64,000 nucleotides of DNA from Parahaliea maris (GCF_008064665.1 NZ_VRZA01000002.1:62001-126000), one strand, 5' to 3'. Positions 19,337-28,635 are shown, counted from the first letter of the stretch. Notes: generated from the sequence alone by a model not told the origin. Numbers and translations: made by a program.

Positions 19337-20348
19337 GTCGTCACGCTGGTTCACGCTCATCCAGCGCGAACTGCAGGAATACCGGGTGTCCCTGGTGTGG
19401 ACGCCGGTATGTGCTGCGCTGCTGCTGTGTGCGCTGGTCCTCACCAGCGTGCTGGTGGCCAATCGCATTTCGGTGGTGGGCCAGGCCTTTATGGAGGTGG
19501 TCACCCAGGACGAAAACATCTCCAGCATGAACATCACCATTCACATCGATGACGACGCAGAGGGCGATGTGAATTACAAAGTGGAGCGCACCGAAACCCC
19601 GGCGGATGAGGAGGACTGGAACTTCTCCCGCAAGTGGAGCTTCAAGCCCAAGGTGGGCGACTCTCCCGCGCCCCCCAGTGAACTGGTGGCCGCGGGAGAG
19701 GACTACGCCTTCAACGCGGTGCTGGGGGTGATCAACGTGCTGATGGTGGTGATCCTGATGATCGTTACGGTGAACTACCTGCTGGGTAGTCTCTACGACG
19801 ACCGGCGCGATCGCTCGATCCTGTTCTGGAAATCCATGCCGGTATCCGAGTGGGAGGTGGTGCTGAGCAAGCTGGCGGTGGCCCTGCTGGTGGCGCCGGC
19901 GATCTATCTCGCCGTCGCCCTGCTGACCCAGCTGGTGTGCACGGGGCTGTCCATGCTGATGGTGTGGCGTATGGACATGGATCCCTTCGAACAGATTCTC
20001 GGCAACGTGAACTTCCCCCACCTGGTGTTCATGCAGGTAGCCGGCTGGGTGCTCACCGCCCTGTGGATCGCCCCGGTCTACGCCTGGATGCTCATGGCCA
20101 GCGCCGCAGCGCGGCGCTCGCCCTTCCTGACCGCGGCGGTACCGGTGGTGGTGCTGATCCTGGCGGAAGAACTGTTCTTCGGCAGCGAATACCTGCGGCG
20201 TGCCATCGGGCGCCATATCCCGGAACAGGTGGTGGGCGCCGGCCTGCCGGTGCCCGCCGAGATGTCCAGCCTGCTGCTGGGCCTGGTCTGCGCGGCCCTG
20301 TTCCTGGCGGCCACGGTGTGGCTGCGGCGGCATCGCTGGGAGATATGA
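19323..20348 (+). CDS. ABC transporter permease
   Basis: The 341-residue protein has a first transmembrane segment at about residues 24-45 (VCAALLLCALVLTSVLVA), then a hydrophilic, acidic loop of about 90 residues, and five or so further segments in the second half, ending with a basic RRHRWEI. This fits ABC-2-type permeases. The ATG at 19323 lies inside the end of the ATPase gene. An upstream frame is open back to 19185 but only overlaps the ATPase. The large extracytoplasmic loop might meet the DUF2807 protein; this is speculation. Confidence 0.87.
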   Translation: MSNGKSSRWFTLIQRELQEYRVSLVWTPVCAALLLCALVLTSVLVANRISVVGQAFMEVVTQDENISSMNITIHIDDDAEGDVNYKVERTETPADEEDWNFSRKWSFKPKVGDSPAPPSELVAAGEDYAFNAVLGVINVLMVVILMIVTVNYLLGSLYDDRRDRSILFWKSMPVSEWEVVLSKLAVALLVAPAIYLAVALLTQLVCTGLSMLMVWRMDMDPFEQILGNVNFPHLVFMQVAGWVLTALWIAPVYAWMLMASAAARRSPFLTAAVPVVVLILAEELFFGSEYLRRAIGRHIPEQVVGAGLPVPAEMSSLLLGLVCAALFLAATVWLRRHRWEI

Positions 20349-20352
20349 AGAA

Positions 20353-20374
20353 TCGGGCGCCTGCGGGCGCCCGA
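20353..20374 (+). terminator. Stem-loop after the ABC operon
   Basis: TCGGGCGCC (20353-20361) pairs perfectly with GGCGCCCGA (20366-20374) around TGCG. It sits five bases after the permease stop codon, where a terminator is expected, but no T run follows, so intrinsic termination would be weak. Confidence 0.5.
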
Positions 20375-20428
20375 CTATAGTTACAGTACTCTTCGGCTGT
20401 CTGGTGCCCGACTGCCACCGCAAGACCA

Positions 20429-20447
20429 CGTGAATATATAATTCACG
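20429..20447 (+). promoter_or_regulatory. Perfect palindrome with embedded TATAAT upstream of aceA
   Basis: CGTGAAT (20429-20435) and ATTCACG (20441-20447) are perfect inverted repeats around ATATA. The consensus -10 hexamer TATAAT is at 20437-20442, inside the palindrome, and no good -35 hexamer lies 16-18 bases upstream. This suggests a regulated promoter in which a repressor or activator contacts the -10 region. It is about 140 bases before the isocitrate lyase start. The rest of 20375-20587 is AT-richer and carries no gene. Confidence 0.6.
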
Positions 20448-20587
20448 AGCTGAATAGCAGCAATCCTTTCTATTTATTTCAATTATGTAGAGCCCCTGAC
20501 TAAGATACCCGTCACTTGAGCAGTGAACGCGGTGTTCCAGTTCCCACCGCCGTTTGCTTACAACCACAAGAGCAAGAGGTACGCCCC

Positions 20588-22186
20588 ATGGCCACTTACC
20601 AGCAGACCACCGAATCCTTTGCTGCACTGCGCGATGCGCAGGGCGGTACCTGGGACCACATCAACCCCGAATACGCTGCGCGTATGGCCCTGCAGAACCG
20701 CTTCCGCACCGGCCTGGATATCGCTCGCTACACCGCGGGAATCATGCGCAAGGACATGGCCGAGTACGACGCCGACTCCGGCTCCTACACCCAGTCCCTG
20801 GGTTGCTGGCACGGCTTCATTGGCCAGCAGAAGCTGATTGCCATCAAGAAGCACCACGGCACCACCAACAAGCGCTACCTCTACCTGTCTGGCTGGATGA
20901 TCGCCGCCCTGCGCAGCAAGTTCGGCCCGCTGCCCGACCAGTCCATGCACGAGAAAACCTCCGTGCCCGAGCTGATCGCCGAGCTGTACACCTTCCTGCG
21001 CCAGGCCGATGCCCGTGAGCTGAACCACCTGTACCGCGACCTCGACGACGCCCGCAAAGCCGGTGACCAGGTCAAGGAAAAAGCGGCCCTGAACGCCATC
21101 GACAACTTCGAGACCCACGTGGTGCCAATCATCGCCGACATCGATGCCGGCTTCGGTAACGAAGAGGCCACCTACCTGCTGGCCAAGCAGATGATCGAGG
21201 CGGGCGCCTGCGCCATCCAGATCGAGAACCAGGTCTCCGACGCCAAGCAGTGCGGCCACCAGGACGGTAAAGTGACCGTTCCCCACGAGGACTTCCTGGC
21301 CAAGATCAACGCGGTTCGCTACGCCTTCCTGGAGCTGGGCGTTGAAGACGGTGTGATCGTTGCCCGTACCGACTCCCTCGGCGCCGGCCTGACCCAGAAG
21401 ATCCCGGTATCCCGTGACGCCGGCGACCTGGCCCACAAATACAACGCCTTCCTGGAAACTGAGGAAGTGCACGACGCCTCCGACGTTCGTGAAGGCGACG
21501 TGGTCATCAAGCAGGACGGCAAGCTGGTACGCCCGGTGCGCCTGCCCAACGGCCTGTACCGCTTCAAGTCCGGCACTGGCGAAGAGCGCTGCATCCTGGA
21601 CTGTGTGACCAGCCTGCAGAACGGCGCCGACCTGCTGTGGATCGAGACCGAGAAGCCACACGTTGGCCAGATCGGCGCGATGGTAGACGAGATTCGCAAG
21701 CAGGTACCCAACGCCAAGCTGGTGTACAACAACTCGCCGTCCTTCAACTGGACCCTGAACTTCCGCCAGCAGGTTTTCGATGCCTGGAGCGAAGCGGGCA
21801 AGGATGTTACCGGCTATGCGCGGGACCAGCTGATGAGCGCAGAGTACGACGACAGCGAACTGGCGGCCGAGGCCGATGCGAAGATCCAGTCCTTCCAGGC
21901 GGATGCTTCACGCGAGGCGGGCATTTTCCACCACCTTATTACCCTGCCGACTTACCACACCGCGGCCCTGTCCACCGACAACCTGGCCAAGGGCTACTTC
22001 GGCGAAGAAGGCATGCTGGCCTACGTGGCTGGTGTCCAGCGCAAGGAAATCCGCCAGGGTATTGCCTGCGTCAAGCACCAGGACATGGCGGGCTCCAACA
22101 TCGGCGACGATCACAAGGAGTACTTTGCCGGTGAAGGCGCGCTGAAGGCGGGTGGCAAAGACAACACCATGAATCAGTTCGGCTAA
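20588..22186 (+). CDS. aceA: Isocitrate lyase (Pseudomonas-type, long form)
   Basis: Isocitrate lyase splits isocitrate to glyoxylate and succinate, the first step of the glyoxylate bypass during growth on acetate or fatty acids. The 532-residue product is of the long type seen in Pseudomonas aeruginosa, with catalytic Cys222 in KQCGHQDGK; the shorter enterobacterial type has KKCGH. Other conserved blocks include ADIDAGFGN and NNSPSFNW. The ATG at 20588 gives MATYQQTTESF; the frame runs further upstream into the promoter region without homology. It ends at a strong terminator. Malate synthase is not in the window. Confidence 0.96.
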   Translation: MATYQQTTESFAALRDAQGGTWDHINPEYAARMALQNRFRTGLDIARYTAGIMRKDMAEYDADSGSYTQSLGCWHGFIGQQKLIAIKKHHGTTNKRYLYLSGWMIAALRSKFGPLPDQSMHEKTSVPELIAELYTFLRQADARELNHLYRDLDDARKAGDQVKEKAALNAIDNFETHVVPIIADIDAGFGNEEATYLLAKQMIEAGACAIQIENQVSDAKQCGHQDGKVTVPHEDFLAKINAVRYAFLELGVEDGVIVARTDSLGAGLTQKIPVSRDAGDLAHKYNAFLETEEVHDASDVREGDVVIKQDGKLVRPVRLPNGLYRFKSGTGEERCILDCVTSLQNGADLLWIETEKPHVGQIGAMVDEIRKQVPNAKLVYNNSPSFNWTLNFRQQVFDAWSEAGKDVTGYARDQLMSAEYDDSELAAEADAKIQSFQADASREAGIFHHLITLPTYHTAALSTDNLAKGYFGEEGMLAYVAGVQRKEIRQGIACVKHQDMAGSNIGDDHKEYFAGEGALKAGGKDNTMNQFG

Positions 22187-22204
22187 GCAGCCGACACGTC
22201 CCCC

Positions 22205-22224
22205 GGGCCCGTTTTGGCGGGCCC
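22205..22224 (+). terminator. First hairpin after aceA
   Basis: GGGCCCG (22205-22211) pairs with CGGGCCC (22218-22224) around TTTTGG. It precedes the stronger hairpin at 22235 and may back it up. Confidence 0.5.
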
Positions 22225-22234
22225 ACTTTCCCAG

Positions 22235-22270
22235 CCGGGGAGGCAGCAGCGCTGCCTCCCCGGTTTTTTT
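22235..22270 (+). terminator. Strong rho-independent terminator of aceA
   Basis: A perfect 13-bp stem (22235-22247 with 22251-22263, beginning CCGGGGAGGCAGC) with an AGC loop is followed by seven T residues (22264-22270). It separates aceA transcription from the IDH-like gene, which therefore needs its own promoter in 22271-22374. Confidence 0.95.
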
Positions 22271-22281
22271 GCCCGGGTTTG

Positions 22282-22315
22282 GACGTAAGTCGGCTGTTTT
22301 AGACCTAAGTCGACT
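22282..22315 (+). promoter_or_regulatory. Paired direct repeats upstream of the IDH-like gene
   Basis: GACGTAAGTCGGCT (22282-22295) and GACCTAAGTCGACT (22302-22315) differ at two positions and are 20 bases apart, about two helical turns. This spacing suits two regulator protomers on one DNA face. The repeats lie about 60 bases upstream of the start codon. The core TAAGTCG does not match a site I know. Confidence 0.45.
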
Positions 22316-22374
22316 AGTCGTTCTGGCGCCGTGACGCTATTCTGATAGTTTTCAAGCGGTTGGAGTAGTCGGGT

Positions 22375-24114
22375 ATGGGGTCGAAAATCAAGGTCAAGCA
22401 GCCACTGGTGGTGTTGCACGGGGACGAAATGGCCCAGGTGGCTTTTGAGCGTATCCTGGAAATGTTCGTCACCGACCCCCTGGATATCCAACTGGTTGAG
22501 GTGGACCTGTCCGCTGAAAACCGGCTGGCGACCAATGGCCAGGTGGTTCGCGACGCTATCGAGGCCCTGAAAATCCACGGCGTGGGCATCAAGAATGCCG
22601 GCATGACGGTGAACCGGGCCCAGCTCGACGAATTGCTCGTCACCTATTCCCGGCTGAAGGAGCACGAGCTCGACAAGCTCGCTACCAAGTCGCCCAACGG
22701 CGCCATTCGCAAGGGGATTGGCGGCAATATCACCCGCGAGGATATTCCCTTCCGCAACCTGCAGGTGCGCCACCCCGACTGGGTGGGGCGCGACATTGAA
22801 GTCTCCACCATGGAAGACGGTGGCATCAAGCACAGCGCCAATGCGTTGACCCACACTACGGGCGTTGCCAAGGTGATCTTCATCGGCTCCAGTGGTGACC
22901 CGGTCGAACTGCACCGCCGGGTGCTGCGCAAGGGTGACCCCTGGCTGCTGGCCACGGTGTGCCTGGAAGATGTCAAAGCCTGGTCCCATGCCTTTTTCCA
23001 GCGCGCGCTGGACGAGAAGCGCGATGTCTACCTCGGCCTGAAGGACACGGTAATCGCCGGTTACGACGGCGTCATGCGCGCCGCCATCGAGGAAATCTAC
23101 CGCAACGACTACCGCGACAAGCTGGCCGAGGCCGGCCTCGCCTATCACTACGAACTGATCGACGCCCAGGCCGCCCGCATTGTCTCCAATCCGCCCCAGC
23201 GAGCTTTGTGGGGCGTGCCCGACAACACCACCGGCCGCAAACTGTACAAGCTGGTGGAGGAACTGAAACAGTACGGCATCCCCGCCCGCAAATCCCATGT
23301 CTCCCTGTCGCGCATGAGTGCCGGCGGTGGCGACCAGTACGGCAGCTTCAATATGCCGCTGCCGGAGGACGGAATCCTCAAGGTGATTATCGACGGTGAG
23401 GAAATGCATGCCCGTGACGTGCAGCAGGGCGACCCGCTGCTGTTCATGTCCAATGACCGCCAGGCCATCAAGGACTGGGTCGCGCAGGTGTTCCGCGATG
23501 CCTCCCACAATGACAAGGAGGTCTACTTCGGCCTCAAGCGCGAGTACATGGAATACGACGAGGTCTTCAGTAAAGTGCTGCTGGAGGTGCGTCATGAACT
23601 GGCCGCAACGGGCACTCGGCCACCGTCCTTCATGATCATGCGCCCGTCCAGCCAGCTCAAGAAGATGATCTGTGACCCGCCGCGCAACGCCCTGTACCCG
23701 GCCCAGAACCTCGACGGCGATATCTTCTCGGATATCTCCGCCGCACTCGGGGGCAGCCTCGCCACCGCCAGCTCCATTATCGAGAGTACCGACGGCACCA
23801 TGCTGTTCGAGGCGCCTCACGGTACCGCCCACGACCTGTACCTGCGCTTTGCCGAGACCAATGGCAGGGAGGCTAATTTCAACTCATCCGCCCTGATCTA
23901 CGCGGTGGCCAATGCCCTGGAAGTGATGGCCAATCGGGAAGACAACGAGGCTCTGGGCACCTACGCCAACAGCCTCAAGCAGGCCCTCATCGATACCGTC
24001 GACCAGGGCACCATTACCGGTGATCTCAAGGGCAAGACGATGGACCCCGAGGCGGAGACCATCGTTGATATGCAGGGCTTCCTCAACGCCGTTGCCGGCA
24101 ACCTGGCCGCCTGA
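22375..24114 (+). CDS. Isocitrate dehydrogenase-like enzyme with internal duplication
   Basis: The 579-residue protein resembles dimeric NADP-isocitrate dehydrogenases of about 410 residues. Substrate residues line up: S106, N108, R112 and R121 in KSPNGAIRKGIGGNITRE; K223 (GLKDT); D263 (ELID); D449 and D453 (DGDIFSD). About 170 extra residues lie between D263 and D449. This insert looks like a second copy of the preceding segment: residues 163-285 (GVAKVIF, ELHRRVLRKGDP, VYLGLK, NPPQRAL) against 333-447 (GILKVII, EMHARDVQQGDP, VYFGLK, DPPRNAL). Copy B keeps K388 but loses the LID aspartate. ATG at 22375 has TGGAG upstream. Activity on isocitrate is inferred; a related beta-decarboxylating substrate is possible. 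Confidence 0.78.
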   Translation: MGSKIKVKQPLVVLHGDEMAQVAFERILEMFVTDPLDIQLVEVDLSAENRLATNGQVVRDAIEALKIHGVGIKNAGMTVNRAQLDELLVTYSRLKEHELDKLATKSPNGAIRKGIGGNITREDIPFRNLQVRHPDWVGRDIEVSTMEDGGIKHSANALTHTTGVAKVIFIGSSGDPVELHRRVLRKGDPWLLATVCLEDVKAWSHAFFQRALDEKRDVYLGLKDTVIAGYDGVMRAAIEEIYRNDYRDKLAEAGLAYHYELIDAQAARIVSNPPQRALWGVPDNTTGRKLYKLVEELKQYGIPARKSHVSLSRMSAGGGDQYGSFNMPLPEDGILKVIIDGEEMHARDVQQGDPLLFMSNDRQAIKDWVAQVFRDASHNDKEVYFGLKREYMEYDEVFSKVLLEVRHELAATGTRPPSFMIMRPSSQLKKMICDPPRNALYPAQNLDGDIFSDISAALGGSLATASSIIESTDGTMLFEAPHGTAHDLYLRFAETNGREANFNSSALIYAVANALEVMANREDNEALGTYANSLKQALIDTVDQGTITGDLKGKTMDPEAETIVDMQGFLNAVAGNLAA

Positions 24115-24162
24115 GCGAGCGTCGCTCGGCGGCAGTCGGTAGCGGGTCAATCGCCCCCGGCG

Positions 24163-25371
24163 TCAGCCGAAGGGGCGGTCGATAGAAGGTGAGGGCTCGG
24201 TAAACCAGCGCGGCCCGTCTTCGCTCATGTAGAAGTGGTCTTCCAGGCGGACACCAAACTCGCCGGGTACGCAGATCATGGGCTCGTTGGAAAAGCACAT
24301 GCCGGTGGCCAGTGGGGTCCCGGTGCCGCGCACCAGGTAGGGCCACTCGTGGATATCGAGACCGATGCCGTGGCCGGTGCGGTGGGGGGTGCCGGGCAGC
24401 TGGTAGTCGGGCCCGAGACCGTGGGCCACCAGCACTTCGCGGGCGGCGTCGTCCACCTGGCCACAGGGCACACCGATTTGTGCCGCAGCGAAGGCTGCCG
24501 CCTGGGCGGCCTTCTCGATGTCCCAGATCTCCCGCTGGCGCGGGGTCGGTTCGCCGAACACGTAGCTGCGGGTAATGTCGGAAATGTAGCTCTGGATCTC
24601 GCAGCCGGTATCGATGAGCACCATGTCGCCCTGTTCCAGGGTTTTGGGTTTGGCCACCCCGTGGGGGAAGGCGGTGTCCTCACCAAACAGCACGATGCAG
24701 AAGTAGTTGCCCTTGGCGGCGCCGACCGCCCGGTGGGCGCGATCGATGAACTCGGTGACCTCGGCGGTGGAGATGCCCTCCCGCAGGATACTGGCGGCGG
24801 CCTTGTGCACCTCCAGCGTCATATCCTTGGCCCGCTGCATCAGCGCCAGCTCGGCGGGGGATTTCTGCATGCGGCAGCCGGCGGTCACGGCCGTCGCGCT
24901 GACATAGTCGTGCTCGGGGGCCGCCTGGCGCAGGCCGTCGAAAATGAAGAAGGGGGCCGATTCGTCAATACCGATGCGGCCTTCGCGAATGCCCAGTTGC
25001 TGGAGCAGGTCGCCGCAGAGGGTGTAGGGGCTCTCGTGCTCCTCCCAGCAGTGGACCTCGCCAGGGATGCGGATGAAGCCCTGCAGGGTGCCCAGCTCGA
25101 AGGCCGGGGCGATGTAGTGGGGGGCGCCGTCCGCCGTCAGCAGGGCCCCGACCATACGTTCAGTGGAGCCAAACGGCGTGCCGGTGAAGTAGTACAGATT
25201 GGTGCCGGCGTTGAGGTAGATCGCATCGAGCCCCTCCCTGCGCATCAGTTCCCTGGCCCGGGCCAGGCGGGCCTCGAATTCGGCATCGGCGATGGGTGCG
25301 ATGCCGGCGGTCATGTCGCTGAGGCGGCCGAGGGCCTGTTCAGCGGTGCTGCCGCCTATACCGTTGTTCAT
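24163..25371 (-). CDS. M24-family metallopeptidase (Xaa-Pro dipeptidase-like)
   Basis: This 402-residue cytoplasmic protein has a creatinase-type N-terminal domain and a pita-bread catalytic domain. All five metal ligands are present: D254 (LIDTGCE), D265 (SDITRSY), H334 (GHGIGLDIHE), E363 (SNEPMI) and E377 (RLEDHF), so it should be an active dinuclear metal hydrolase, probably of Xaa-Pro dipeptides. I start it at the ATG at 25371 because AAGGTG lies at correct spacing; an in-frame ATG at 25404 would add 11 non-family residues. It is divergent from the HxlR regulator across 97 bases, a common arrangement for a regulated gene. Confidence 0.88.
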   Translation of the reverse strand: MNNGIGGSTAEQALGRLSDMTAGIAPIADAEFEARLARARELMRREGLDAIYLNAGTNLYYFTGTPFGSTERMVGALLTADGAPHYIAPAFELGTLQGFIRIPGEVHCWEEHESPYTLCGDLLQQLGIREGRIGIDESAPFFIFDGLRQAAPEHDYVSATAVTAGCRMQKSPAELALMQRAKDMTLEVHKAAASILREGISTAEVTEFIDRAHRAVGAAKGNYFCIVLFGEDTAFPHGVAKPKTLEQGDMVLIDTGCEIQSYISDITRSYVFGEPTPRQREIWDIEKAAQAAAFAAAQIGVPCGQVDDAAREVLVAHGLGPDYQLPGTPHRTGHGIGLDIHEWPYLVRGTGTPLATGMCFSNEPMICVPGEFGVRLEDHFYMSEDGPRWFTEPSPSIDRPFG

Positions 25372-25468
25372 GGGTTCACCTTGAATAGAAGAGAATTTTT
25401 CCAAGGGGTGGATTTTACCGTATCAGAGGCAATAATTGGCGGTTGTTATCAGGCCGTGGGAGACAAGG

Positions 25469-26005
25469 ATGCGTTGGACGGAAATTGACCGGCAGACCTG
25501 CTCGGTGGCGCGGGCGCTGTCCGTGGTGGGGGAGCGCTGGACGCTGCTGATTCTGAGGGACGCCTTTCTCGGAACCCGGCGCTTCGACCAGTTCCAGCAC
25601 AACCTGGGCATCACCCGGCACCGGCTGTCAGAGCGCCTGGGCAAGCTGGTAGAGCAGGGGGTGCTGGTCAAGGTGCCTTACCAGGACCGGCCGGTGCGTC
25701 ATGAATATCGCCTGACCCGCAAGGGCCTGGCGCTCTACCCGGTGTTGATGAGCCTGGCTCGCTGGGGTGACGAGTGGATGGATGCCGATAACGGGCCGCC
25801 CCTCGAGTACACCCACCGCGGCTGCGGCAAGAAGACCCAGCCGGTGCTGGCCTGCAGCGAATGCGGCGAGCCCCTGCGGCCGGAGTCCGTCACCACCGAA
25901 ATCGGCCCCGGCCTCAGCGCCCTGGCGATCCAGATCGAAAACGAGGAGTCCAGCCTGCCACCGATTCCGGAAATCATCCGCCGCTCGGTAGATGACACCC
26001 CTTAA
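25469..26005 (+). CDS. HxlR-family transcriptional regulator with C-terminal Cys cluster
   Basis: HxlR proteins are MarR-like winged-helix regulators. The core is clear: CSVARALSVVGERWTLLILRDAFLG, RFDQFQ, GITRHRLSERLGKLVEQGVL and HEYRLTRKGLALYPVL. The C-terminal half carries CGKKTQPVLACSECGEPL, a likely zinc ribbon seen in a subset of the family. The ATG at 25469 follows GGGAG; the frame upstream to 25436 adds no similarity. It is divergent from the M24 peptidase, which is the most likely target along with itself. Confidence 0.88.
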   Translation: MRWTEIDRQTCSVARALSVVGERWTLLILRDAFLGTRRFDQFQHNLGITRHRLSERLGKLVEQGVLVKVPYQDRPVRHEYRLTRKGLALYPVLMSLARWGDEWMDADNGPPLEYTHRGCGKKTQPVLACSECGEPLRPESVTTEIGPGLSALAIQIENEESSLPPIPEIIRRSVDDTP

Positions 26006-26043
26006 CATTTGTTAAGGCGTTGCGCCCCGCTTGTTCCCCATAC

Positions 26044-26643
26044 TTACTCCTGATCCCGCAATTTACGTTTGAGGCGGGACAGGGATACGGCATCGACTCC
26101 CAGGTAGGAAGCGATGTGGTGCTGGGGCACGCGGTCCTGTAATTCCGGCTCGTGCTGCAACAGCCAGCGATAGCGCTGCTCGGCGTTACAGGTCAGCAGC
26201 ATTGCCTCCCGCTGTTCATTGCGCACGAAGGCAAGTGACAGCAGGCGAATGTTGAGCTGGGCCACCTCCGGGTGGGCTGCACTGGCCTCGGTGAAGGTGG
26301 GGTAGGGCAGCAGCAGGACCTCGGCAGGTTCCAGCGCCTGGATACTGAAGGGGGCCGGACCGTCGCTGAGGGCGGCGCTGACCGGACCCACCAGGTGCCC
26401 AGCAGTGTAAAAGGCCTTGTTGCGTTCCTTGCCTTCGGGCGACACGTAGAACAGGCGCAGCAGCCCACTGTCGATAAAGCACAGGAAGTGGTGTTGCTCG
26501 CCGGCCTGGAGCAGGTACTCGTCGCGCGCCAGCTGGCGAGGGCGGGCCTGATCCAGCCAGTGGTCCAACAGCGCCGGGTTCGACAATCCCTGTTCCAGCA
26601 GCCACTGCTGCAGGTGTTCAGTGCGGGGCGAGACAGTACTCAT
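26044..26643 (-). CDS. Crp/Fnr-family transcriptional regulator
   Basis: The 199-residue protein has a cyclic-nucleotide-binding-like beta-barrel (about residues 30-120, LQAGEQHHFLCFIDSGLLRLFY) and a C-terminal helix-turn-helix (HHIASYLGVDAVSLSRLKRKL). There is no Fnr-type N-terminal cysteine cluster, so it is unlikely to be an Fe-S oxygen sensor. The ATG at 26643 is the only sensible start, although the frame stays open to 27003 through the neighbouring gene. It is divergent from the class II aldolase gene with only 36 bases between them. Confidence 0.85.
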   Translation of the reverse strand: MSTVSPRTEHLQQWLLEQGLSNPALLDHWLDQARPRQLARDEYLLQAGEQHHFLCFIDSGLLRLFYVSPEGKERNKAFYTAGHLVGPVSAALSDGPAPFSIQALEPAEVLLLPYPTFTEASAAHPEVAQLNIRLLSLAFVRNEQREAMLLTCNAEQRYRWLLQHEPELQDRVPQHHIASYLGVDAVSLSRLKRKLRDQE

Positions 26644-26679
26644 GGCCGTTTCATACAGATAAAAGACAGGAGTTTTCCC

Positions 26680-27471
26680 ATGGCAGAAGCAGCTAACACT
26701 ATCATAATGAACCAGGATGCCGGCACCGCGATGCCCCCCCGGGACCAGTCGGTGGAAGAACTGCGTGCTGAACGCAAGCTCAAGCTGGCGGCAGCCCTGC
26801 GGGTGTTTGGCAAATTCGGTTTCGACGAGGGCGTGGCGGGGCATATCACCGTGCGCGACCCGGAGCACCTGGACCATTTCTGGGTGAATCCGATGGGCCG
26901 CTCCTTCAAGCAGATGCGGGTCTCCGACCTGCTGTGCGTCGATCATGAAGGCAAGGTCGTGGAAGGCAAGGGCCTGCTCAACGGTGCCGCGTACACAATT
27001 CATTCACAGATCCACATGGCCCTGCCGCATGTGGTCTCCGCGGCCCACTCCCACTCGCTGTATGGCAAGGCTTTCTCGTCACTCGGCCGCCTGCTGGACC
27101 CGCTGACCCAGGATGCCTGCGCCTTTTACGACGACCATGTGCTGTTCGATGATTTCAACGGTCCGGTGCTGGATATGAGCGAGGGCGAGCGCATCGCCGC
27201 CGCCCTGGGCCACAAGAAGGCTGCCATCCTCCAGAATCACGGCCTGCTGACCGTGGGTGAGACCGTGGATGAAGCTGCCTGGTGGTTTATCACCATGGAG
27301 CGCAGCTGTCAGGCCCAGTTGCTGGCCGAGGCGGCCGGTACACCGCGGGTCATTCCCCGAGAGCACGCCCTGGGTACCCGTGAGATCGTCGGTAGTCACC
27401 AGGCCGGCTGGTTCCAGTTCCAGCCCATCTTTGACGTGATCATGGCGGAGCAGCCTGATCTGAAGGGCTGA
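26680..27471 (+). CDS. Class II aldolase/adducin domain protein
   Basis: The 263-residue protein belongs to the class II aldolase/adducin (AraD-like) fold. Two metal-binding histidines are read in AAHSHSLYG and the third in QNHGLLT; VAGHITVRDPEHLDHFWVNPMG is the family N-terminal block. Proteobacterial relatives of this size act on varied sugar phosphates or hydroxy acids, so the substrate cannot be given. The ATG at 26680 has AGGAG seven bases upstream. Its promoter must overlap the 5' end of the divergent Crp/Fnr gene. A terminator follows at 27483. Confidence 0.85.
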   Translation: MAEAANTIIMNQDAGTAMPPRDQSVEELRAERKLKLAAALRVFGKFGFDEGVAGHITVRDPEHLDHFWVNPMGRSFKQMRVSDLLCVDHEGKVVEGKGLLNGAAYTIHSQIHMALPHVVSAAHSHSLYGKAFSSLGRLLDPLTQDACAFYDDHVLFDDFNGPVLDMSEGERIAAALGHKKAAILQNHGLLTVGETVDEAAWWFITMERSCQAQLLAEAAGTPRVIPREHALGTREIVGSHQAGWFQFQPIFDVIMAEQPDLKG

Positions 27472-27482
27472 TACTATCCTCC

Positions 27483-27508
27483 ACCGGCCGTTTTCACGGC
27501 CGGTTTAT
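27483..27508 (+). terminator. Hairpin terminator after the class II aldolase gene
   Basis: ACCGGCCG (27483-27490) pairs perfectly with CGGCCGGT (27497-27504) around TTTTCA, followed by TTA. The T tract is short, so termination may be partial. Confidence 0.65.
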
Positions 27509-27551
27509 CCTGTTTCGGCAGCGATTATTGCCGGTACAACTATCAGTATAA

Positions 27552-28628
<1,077 letters not shown>

Positions 28629-28635
28629 CCTCCCG

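Noticed and set aside
19341-20627. 428-residue minus-strand frame over the ABC permease
   Set aside because: His/Gln/Gly-rich shadow, without a ribosome site; the plus strand carries a normal membrane protein coupled to its ATPase.
22183-23832. 549-residue minus-strand frame over the IDH-like gene
   Set aside because: Antisense shadow: no motif, unusual composition, and it would read through the aceA terminator.
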